Assembly: GCA_020850785.1 (NCBI GenBank) | Contig: JADZDZ010000040.1 | Span: 1-10,793 of the forward strand | DNA length: 10,793 nucleotides | Source of the DNA: Candidatus Sumerlaeota bacterium | GTDB lineage: Bacteria > Sumerlaeota > Sumerlaeia > SLMS01 | Direction of reading: 5' to 3' | Part shown: in pieces, positions 6,382-10,793 of the stretch | Layout of the letters: every line of letters starts with the position of its first letter | How positions within the stretch are numbered: the stretch's first letter is position 1 | Program-made: the position numbers and the translations under genes | Notes under the pieces: generated by a model | What the model was told of the DNA's origin: nothing | The model's input: only the letters and a program-made list of their open reading frames with translations | Databases searched by the model: none

Positions 6382-6999
6382 TTACGGGGGCGGCGATGGG
6401 GGCGGTGATGCGTCGCTTTCGGCCAGTGCCTGCAGGGCATTCCTGCCATTGAGCGGCAGTGTCGTGTCGATCCTGGCCACTGGTCCGCAGCCCATGTCCA
6501 CATTTGGGCCCTTCAGCGTGAAGCGCTCTGGAATCCTGCCGGCGGGCAGCGAAAAGTCATAGTCCGCCACGTTGGTGATTCCCGGCGGTGTTGGCAGCGC
6601 GACAAAGATGGCGGGAACCAGATTCCTCGTGAAGTTGACGTGGTTGTCGTTCGCGCCGCTGTTTGCGATGAAGCTGATCCGCTGCACGCCGTAGGTTGTC
6701 GGGTCGTCGTCGTAGGTGATCCACAGCGCCGACTTCTGGTCGTTGGGATTCAGCGTCATCGTGCAACTCGTCTCGCGATTTACGACCTCCATCGTCAGGC
6801 GATAGGTTGTCTTGTTCAGCGGCCCGTGGGAGATCAGGGTGATCGTGGGCGTGGTGGAAACATCGATCGGCTCCGCGAGCATTCCGACGTTGATCGTCGT
6901 CGCAAGCGCCGGTGAAATCATCGTCACAACAAGGGCGACAAAAAGAAGCAGCGCGCGCATGGTATTGCGCGCGCTGCGGGAATTGCCGGATTGCATCAT
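6382..6999 (-). CDS. Small secreted protein of unknown function, third gene of the flotillin operon
   Basis: I do not recognise this 205-residue protein. A basic N-terminus (RSARNTMR, about 8-15) and hydrophobic core LLLFVALVVTMI (17-28) followed by SPALA|TT give a clear Sec signal peptide with cleavage near residue 33. The mature part looks beta-rich, with no further membrane segment, and has exactly two cysteines (Cys79, Cys171) that could form one disulfide. The tail is SDASPPPSPPP, encoded by a tandem 12-bp repeat. The first ATG (6999) is 9 bp after the floT stop, with AGGG 7 bp before it; an in-frame ATG at residue 14 is the alternative start. The tight spacing suggests co-expression with NfeD and FloT and a role at or outside the same membrane, but that is inference. 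Confidence 0.75.
   Translation of the reverse strand: MMQSGNSRSARNTMRALLLFVALVVTMISPALATTINVGMLAEPIDVSTTPTITLISHGPLNKTTYRLTMEVVNRETSCTMTLNPNDQKSALWITYDDDPTTYGVQRISFIANSGANDNHVNFTRNLVPAIFVALPTPPGITNVADYDFSLPAGRIPERFTLKGPNVDMGCGPVARIDTTLPLNGRNALQALAESDASPPPSPPP
6386..6409. repeat. Tandem 12-bp repeat encoding a Pro-rich tail
   Basis: GGGGGCGGCGAT (6386-6397) is followed directly by GGGGGCGGTGAT (6398-6409), one mismatch. Read on the minus strand it encodes the ASPPPSPPP end of the secreted protein. The near-identity suggests a recent slippage duplication, and the copy number may vary between strains. Confidence 0.7.
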
Positions 7000-7008
7000 C
7001 GTGAAGCC

Positions 7009-8547
7009 CTACTTGCGCCCCTTCGCATCGTCACCGCCATCCTTCACTTCCTTGTATTCCTCCTTCACGCCCGGCAGCTTCTTCAGCAGTTCCGCCAGTT
7101 GAACCCCTGTCAGGTTTTCAACAATCGGTGGAAGACTTGCGATGATTTCCGAAACGTCGCGCGTGATCTTCGCAGCGCCCGTTGATGGGGAATTCCCATT
7201 GGAAACGATAGTGATCTTGTCCGTCTTGCTGAGCGGCGTGGCGACCTTCTCCGCGATTTGCGGCAGCGCTGCGATGAGCAGTTCCGCGATGGCCGCCTGA
7301 TTGTAGTACTGCCACGATTCCGCCTTCGCGCGGTTGGCTTCGGCTTGGGCGAGACCTTCGGCGCGAATGACTTCCGCCTGCGCGAGACCCTTCGCCTTGA
7401 TCGCTTCCGCTTCCGCGAGACCCTTTGCGCGGATGACTTCCGCTTCCGCAAGACCCCGCAGGCGCGCCACGTCCGCCGACGCCGTTCCTTCCTGTCGTTC
7501 CTTTTGCGCGTTACCCTGCGCCTGTGCTTCGATCTGGATGCGATTCGCCTGCGCGATCGTTTCAATGCGGAAGCGTTCCGCTTCTGCGGGCTTGCGGATC
7601 GTCGCTTCCAGTTCGCGTTCGCGACGCTGGATTTCGCGCTCCTGCACACTGATCAGGTTTTCACGCTCAACAACCTGAATCTTCACTTCCTCCGCCTTGG
7701 ACACCTGAAGCGTCTTGTTGCGCTGAATGTCGTAGGCCAGTTCCGCCTGCGCCTTTTCCTGATTCACGCTGGCCTGATACTGCTGCATGTTGATGCGATA
7801 GTCGCGATCCGCCTCGGCAATTTTTGTATCCGCAGCCAGCTTGGCGATCTGCCCCTGCTGGTGTGCTTCTGCGGATTTGATGGTCGCATCGCGATCCGCC
7901 TCCGCCTGACCGATGATGGCGTCGCGCTTCACCTGCGCCGTGCGCGGCTTGCCAAGGGCATCCAAGTAACCGTTGCGATCAGTGATATTCTTGATCGTGA
8001 AGGACACGATGCGAAGGCCCATGTTGGCCATGTCCGTCGTGGCATATTCCTGCACGCGGGAGGCGAACTTTTCACGCTCCTTGTAGATTTCCTCAACACT
8101 CAGGGTGCCGAGCACCGCGCGAAGGTGGCCTTCGAGGGTTTCCAACGCCACGTTCTGGATTTCCATCACGCTCTTGCCGAGGAACTGCTCCGCTGCGGTG
8201 CGAATCGATTCGTCGGTGTTGTCCACCTTCACCTGCGCGATGCCGTCCACCACGACCGGCACACCGGCCACCGTGTAGACTTCCGGCGTCTGCACGTTGA
8301 TGGTCATAATTTCGAGGGACAGCCTGTCGATTCGGCGGAAGAACGGCCACACCAGTTTGCCGCCGCCGCGCACAAGAGCCACCGTGTCACCGCCCGAAAT
8401 CACCAGCACCTCGTTCGGACCCGCCTTGAAATAACGCGAGGCCCAGAAGCCCAAACCCAGCAGCAACAGGATCACCACGGCCGCGATGGCCGCGATTCCC
8501 TGCACCATAGGCGAGATCGCCCCCTGTGCCAGCAAGAGTGTCATCAT
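7009..8547 (-). CDS. floT: Flotillin-like SPFH-domain membrane scaffold protein (FloT/YuaG/YqiK family)
   Basis: Flotillins organise ordered membrane microdomains and affect secretion and signalling. The 512-residue protein has one N-terminal membrane helix (about 16-36) and an SPFH domain starting at YFKAGPNEVLVISGG (39-53) and running to about residue 200. A long charged coiled coil follows, rich in Ala, Glu, Lys and Gln (about 200-410), with AEA/AQA heptad-like runs. Residues 365-408 are four 11-residue repeats of the form GLAxAExxxAx. The C-terminus (about 415-512) has a short oligomerisation-type segment, then a charged tail. It starts at ATG 8547-8545 (a second ATG follows), overlapping the stop of the NfeD-like gene by 4 bp. 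This nfeD-floT pairing matches B. subtilis yuaF-yuaG. The family assignment is firm; its clients here are unknown. Confidence 0.93.
   Translation of the reverse strand: MMTLLLAQGAISPMVQGIAAIAAVVILLLLGLGFWASRYFKAGPNEVLVISGGDTVALVRGGGKLVWPFFRRIDRLSLEIMTINVQTPEVYTVAGVPVVVDGIAQVKVDNTDESIRTAAEQFLGKSVMEIQNVALETLEGHLRAVLGTLSVEEIYKEREKFASRVQEYATTDMANMGLRIVSFTIKNITDRNGYLDALGKPRTAQVKRDAIIGQAEADRDATIKSAEAHQQGQIAKLAADTKIAEADRDYRINMQQYQASVNQEKAQAELAYDIQRNKTLQVSKAEEVKIQVVERENLISVQEREIQRRERELEATIRKPAEAERFRIETIAQANRIQIEAQAQGNAQKERQEGTASADVARLRGLAEAEVIRAKGLAEAEAIKAKGLAQAEVIRAEGLAQAEANRAKAESWQYYNQAAIAELLIAALPQIAEKVATPLSKTDKITIVSNGNSPSTGAAKITRDVSEIIASLPPIVENLTGVQLAELLKKLPGVKEEYKEVKDGGDDAKGRK
7324..7455 (-). repeat. 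Four 33-bp tandem repeats inside floT
   Basis: Four in-frame 33-bp units encode GLAEAEVIRAK, GLAEAEAIKAK, GLAQAEVIRAE and GLAQAEANRAK (FloT residues 365-408). An 11-residue period fits a hendecad coiled coil. The DNA units are close but not identical, consistent with internal duplication then drift. Confidence 0.85.
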
Positions 8548-9086
8548 TGCTTTTCATCCTCCTTTGAAGTCAGATTGATCGGCGTCACCACGTAGGTGGT
8601 GCCAACGCTGCGCGTGATCGTCACGGGCGTGCCCTGCTTGATCGGCTTGCCATCGGCAGAGCGGGCCGGGGCGCTGGAGCGGCCCGACGGCGTCGTGAAG
8701 GTGATCTGCCCCAGTTGGTTTTCTGAAATGGGCAGGCTCACCTCCGCCGTTGAACCGACGATATCCTCACGCTTGTCCGTAAGCGTTCCCGAATTCTTTT
8801 TGATCAGTCGGAAAATTCCAAAATAGAGCCCTGCGGAACCCACCGTTGCGGCCAAGGTGCTGACAATGGCCGACGTGCCGGGCGCCATTCCCATCAGGTT
8901 CAGCGAAACAACTCCCGCCGCCCCGAAGGCCCCCAGAAAGAAGGCAACGATGGGAACGATTGATCCATCATCGCCGAAATGGAAAAAATCATGCGCAACG
9001 AAAGTCGCCGTCATCATCAGAAGGCCAATCGCCAGAATCACCCAATAGGCAACCGTCAGGTCGATACCACCGATCGTCGGATTCAT
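8544..9086 (-). CDS. NfeD-like membrane protein (YuaF family), flotillin partner
   Basis: The 180-residue protein has three predicted membrane segments (about 12-30, 43-62 and 75-95). A soluble C-terminal domain of about 75 residues follows (REDIVGSTAEVSLPISENQL at 106-125, then GQITFTTPSGRSSAPARSAD and GTPVTITRSVGTTYVVTPI), which has the small beta-barrel (OB-fold) pattern of NfeD proteins. No ClpP-like protease domain is attached, so it is the short NfeD/YuaF type. It is the first gene of the operon and overlaps floT by 4 bp (ATGA), as expected for a partner that helps flotillin form or remodel microdomains. The ATG at 9086 has GGAG about 12 bp upstream, further than ideal. Confidence 0.85.
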   Translation of the reverse strand: MNPTIGGIDLTVAYWVILAIGLLMMTATFVAHDFFHFGDDGSIVPIVAFFLGAFGAAGVVSLNLMGMAPGTSAIVSTLAATVGSAGLYFGIFRLIKKNSGTLTDKREDIVGSTAEVSLPISENQLGQITFTTPSGRSSAPARSADGKPIKQGTPVTITRSVGTTYVVTPINLTSKEDEKQ

Positions 9087-9371
9087 TTTCCGGCAAACTC
9101 CGGGACAGGGACTCTCATTCGCGCCAGATGACGGTGGTGCCTAATCCCCCACCGGGCAAGGCTAAGCGAACACCTTACGGCTTCCCGGCAGCTTTATTCT
9201 CGCCCTGCGCGCGAATCGGTAGTGGAAGGGATGCGGCGGCGAAATGCCCGCTCCAAAGCCGCGTCTTGCGCTTGACCGGTGCCCCCCCGCCAGCGTCTTC
9301 TTTCGCCCCTTCCGTGGGGGCTGCGCCCACGCGGGACTACTCTACTGACGGTGAAAGGGGGTGTTTTCCCC
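9087..9371. other. Divergent intergenic region of nfeD-floT and rpsU, with the rpsU leader
   Basis: The 285-bp spacer carries start signals for both directions. On the plus strand TTGACC (9272-9277) with TCTTCT 18 bp on (9296-9301) is a possible but weak rpsU promoter; no convincing promoter is seen for the minus-strand operon. The last 70 bp are rich in hairpins (listed separately). No other coding sequence is supported: in-frame extensions of rpsU into this region carry no bS21-like sequence. Confidence 0.5.
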
Positions 9372-9373
9372 TT
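9305..9373 (+). promoter_or_regulatory. Structured rpsU leader with the Shine-Dalgarno sequence in a hairpin
   Basis: Three hairpins can be drawn. GCCCC (9305-9309) pairs with GGGGC (9317-9321). CGTGGG (9313-9318) pairs with CCCACG (9326-9331); these two share bases and exclude each other. AAGGGG (9355-9360) pairs with CCCCTT (9368-9373) around a 7-nt loop, burying the Shine-Dalgarno bases and the first two bases of the TTG start codon. CCCCTT also occurs at 9306-9311 and could pair with the same AAGGGG. The layout suggests translational control, but no known leader family is recognised. Confidence 0.5.
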
Positions 9374-9584
9374 GGCTCACATCCTACTCGAAGAAGGCGA
9401 GCCGATTGATCGTGCACTCAAGCGTTTCAAGAAAGAGTGCCAGAAGGCAGGAATCCCTGCCGAAGTTCGGCGCCGTGAATTCTACGAAAAGCCCTCCGTT
9501 GCGCGTAAGCGTAAGGAAGAAGCCGCGCGTCGCAAGCTGCGCCGCCGCATGATGAAGCAGCGCCGCAAGCTCGACGGCGTCTGA
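9372..9584 (+). CDS. rpsU: Small ribosomal subunit protein bS21
   Basis: bS21 binds the 30S platform near the 3' end of 16S rRNA and helps initiation. The 70-residue product reads AHILLEEGEPIDRALKRFKK then ECQKAG, followed by EVRRREFYEKPSVARKRKEE and a strongly basic, Arg/Lys-rich tail, the usual length and order of bS21. There is no ATG in a suitable place. The TTG at 9372-9374 is chosen because GGGGGTG (9357-9363) lies 8 bp before it, by far the strongest Shine-Dalgarno in the window, and because homology starts here; a GTG at 9351 is the alternative. A strong terminator follows 22 bp after the stop. Start codon and leader structure together suggest controlled, possibly self-regulated, translation. 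Confidence 0.93.
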   Translation: MAHILLEEGEPIDRALKRFKKECQKAGIPAEVRRREFYEKPSVARKRKEEAARRKLRRRMMKQRRKLDGV

Positions 9585-9606
9585 TTCACGTCAACACTGC
9601 GAAAAC

Positions 9607-9641
9607 AAAATCCGCGGCTCCTGCGAGCCGCGGATTTTTTT
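9607..9641 (+). terminator. Rho-independent terminator of rpsU
   Basis: A perfect 14-bp stem, AAAATCCGCGGCTC (9607-9620) with GAGCCGCGGATTTT (9625-9638), closed by a CTGC loop, runs into T7 (9635-9641). The A-tract on the left arm would also give a T-run on the minus strand, so it may act in both directions. Confidence 0.95.
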
Positions 9642-9655
9642 GTGTGAAAAGGAAA

Positions 9656-9681
9656 GGCGGGGCTGATCATCCAGCCCCGCC
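9656..9681 (-). terminator. Rho-independent terminator of the hutX-like gene
   Basis: GGCGGGGCTG (9656-9665) and CAGCCCCGCC (9672-9681) form a 10-bp stem with a 6-nt loop. On the minus strand the stem is followed by TTTCCTTTTC. It lies 30 bp past the stop of the minus-strand gene, so that gene and rpsU end in face-to-face terminators. Confidence 0.85.
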
Positions 9682-9710
9682 CCGTTGAAGTTCACGGTGA
9701 CGCTCGGTTC

Positions 9711-10262
9711 TTACTTCTTGAACTGCGCGGTGATGTCTTTCCAGGTTTGGATCACGGCCTGCACGTTGCCACCTTCCTTCTCGGTGACGGACTTGTACAG
9801 GAACACCTTGAAGCCGGACTTTCCTTCCTTCGTGAAGAACTGCACGGAGTAGGTGGTCTGGCCGTCCTGGTGGCTTGGCTTGATGACGGAGAATGCGGAG
9901 GCAAGCGCCTGATGGCGGATGTGCATGTCGAGCGTATCCGTCTGCACATTGAAGAACGGTCCCGTCAGCGAGAAGCCGCCGAAGTAGCCGTAGCCTTCCA
10001 GCGTGCAGGCGTCATTCGTCGCGATGACGTGGACGCGGCCCAGTTTCTCGAACGTCTTGATCAATTCGGTCGCCTTGCCGTCGGCAATGTTCAATTCCGT
10101 CACCTGATCGGCGGGGAATGCGCGGATCACTTCCGCTTCGCTGACGCCCAATTCACGCGCCATGATTGGCGTCATGGCGAGCGGGTCCTTCTTCAGGTAT
10201 GCGGCGACGCGTTCCTTCAGGTCGCCTGTGTTCACGGGTGCTACCGGTGCTGCTGCGGACAT
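9711..10262 (-). CDS. hutX: HutX/ChuX-family haem utilisation (haem carrier) protein
   Basis: HutX/ChuX proteins are cytosolic haem-binding carriers that pass haem to a degrading enzyme. The 183-residue protein has the family N-terminal block MARELGVSEAEVIRAFPADQ (34-53). It then has the beta-rich core with GPFFNVQTDTLDMHIR (101-116), TYSVQFFTKEGKSGFKVFLY (137-156) and a C-terminal helix. These match, in order, the 'GHGFFNLRG...GHIR' and 'SVQFFN..GEAMFKIFVG' regions of ChuX. His114 in the HIR motif is a plausible haem ligand. An extra Ala/Pro-rich stretch of about 20 residues precedes the family region. The ATG at 10262 has AAAGG about 12 bp upstream. It follows the transporter gene by 33 bp on the same strand. 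No haem oxygenase or TonB system is visible. The symbol is by family likeness. Confidence 0.75.
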   Translation of the reverse strand: MSAAAPVAPVNTGDLKERVAAYLKKDPLAMTPIMARELGVSEAEVIRAFPADQVTELNIADGKATELIKTFEKLGRVHVIATNDACTLEGYGYFGGFSLTGPFFNVQTDTLDMHIRHQALASAFSVIKPSHQDGQTTYSVQFFTKEGKSGFKVFLYKSVTEKEGGNVQAVIQTWKDITAQFKK

Positions 10263-10295
10263 GGTTTTTGACTGCCTTTCAGAATTTGAAAAATC

Positions 10296-10793
10296 TCAGG
10301 GGCGGGCGGACCGCTCCCCGTCCTTGGAACTCAGAAGAAATGCGGGAATCAGCGGAATGGCGAAGATCACAAGCGCCGTTGTCACTGAATTGACCCAGAT
10401 CAGATCGTTGAACGAAAGCCCAATTTTGGGATCAACGAGCTTCGATCCAACGAGGTCGGACAAATGGGTGGACAGGTAGCGGGCGCTCATGACCACCGCA
10501 AATCCGGCGCAGGCAACACCCCCCGGCGTCGCGCGCGCGGAAAGGTCCATCACCGGCATGAAGGAAAGCGTTCCCGCGATTCCGAAGATCAGGCTCACAA
10601 TCACGGCGCTTTCGGCGTCCTTGTAGAAGTAAAAAAGCAGGCTGGCGAGCGCATTCATGAGCACGCCGGCAGAGAGCGTTGTGCGCAGTGAAAAGCGGGA
10701 GCAGACGATCGCAAACAAGCCCGCGCCAATCACGCCGCCAACGGCTGTCACAAGTTGCAGCCATCCGATCCATTGGTCGCTGAACCGAAGACT
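10296..10793 (-). CDS. MFS-type transporter, C-terminal part (runs off right edge)
   Basis: The minus-strand frame is open from the right edge (first full codon at 10793) to a TGA at 10298-10296, giving 165 residues of an integral membrane protein. About four to five hydrophobic helices are visible, e.g. LVTAVGGVIGAGLFAIVC, VIVSLIFGIAGTLSFMPVM and VNSVTTALVIFAIPLIPAFL, joined by short polar loops. The stretch DLSARATPGGVACAGFAVVM is like the loop and helix of the BT1 (folate-biopterin transporter) branch and other MFS proteins, where a 'P.G.EGT.FA..MS' motif is common; the branch is uncertain. It ends in a charged tail, SSKDGERSARP. It precedes the HutX-like gene by 33 bp and is probably co-transcribed with it. 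Substrate unknown. Confidence 0.75.
   Translation of the reverse strand, partial: SLRFSDQWIGWLQLVTAVGGVIGAGLFAIVCSRFSLRTTLSAGVLMNALASLLFYFYKDAESAVIVSLIFGIAGTLSFMPVMDLSARATPGGVACAGFAVVMSARYLSTHLSDLVGSKLVDPKIGLSFNDLIWVNSVTTALVIFAIPLIPAFLLSSKDGERSARP

Noticed and set aside
5596..6408. Plus-strand open frame (270 codons) opposite gltA
   Set aside because: Antisense shadow of citrate synthase, whose catalytic residues are all present on the other strand.
7324..7455. Regularly spaced repeats that could suggest a CRISPR or minisatellite
   Set aside because: The 33-bp units are contiguous with no spacers, in frame, and encode the flotillin coiled coil.
7258..8595. Plus-strand open frame (445 codons) opposite floT
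   Set aside because: Its Arg/Leu/Phe-rich repetitive sequence is the mirror of the Ala/Glu-rich flotillin coiled coil. There is no start context or domain, and floT is unambiguous.
9279..9371. ATG-started N-terminal extension of bS21 from 9279
   Set aside because: The 31 added residues (Arg/Pro/Leu-rich) are not bS21-like and coincide with the GC-rich hairpins of the leader; no Shine-Dalgarno precedes 9279.

Overview
The window is about 60% GC and gene-dense, with no rRNA, tRNA, insertion sequence or CRISPR array visible. It looks like a chromosomal housekeeping stretch from a Gram-negative-type bacterium. Support for this is the E. coli-like (type II) citrate synthase, a secreted protein with a Sec signal peptide, a 6S RNA with the proteobacterial-style layout, and a HutX-type haem protein. 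Shine-Dalgarno sequences are weak in front of most genes. I cannot place the phylum from sequence alone; an uncultured lineage (PVC or Sumerlaeota-like, or a deltaproteobacterial relative) is only a guess.

Layout. Positions 1-1402 (minus) hold an ABC exporter pair: an ATPase followed, with a 4-bp overlap, by an ABC-2 permease that runs off the left edge. A 272-bp divergent spacer with an 8-10-8 inverted repeat separates it from a plus-strand operon at 1675-4573: class I methyltransferase, folD (overlapping by 8 bp) and an FtsX/MacB-like permease. The 422-bp stretch 4574-4995 carries a plus-strand RNA that I read as 6S RNA (about 4671-4865), whose closing stem can be paired base by base.

Positions 4996-9086 are all minus strand: nfeD/yuaF-like, then floT (flotillin, 4-bp overlap), then a small secreted protein 9 bp later, then gltA (citrate synthase) about 96 bp further on. 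The first three look like one membrane-microdomain operon. At 9372-9584 (plus) lies rpsU (bS21). It appears to start at TTG, with a strong Shine-Dalgarno sequence sitting inside a hairpin. It ends in a 14-bp-stem terminator that faces a second terminator for the convergent minus-strand pair MFS-type transporter (right edge, partial) followed by a HutX-family haem protein.

No wholly new multi-gene system is evident. The items most worth a second look are the 6S RNA locus, the structured rpsU leader with a probable TTG start, and the unknown secreted protein bundled with the NfeD-flotillin pair.
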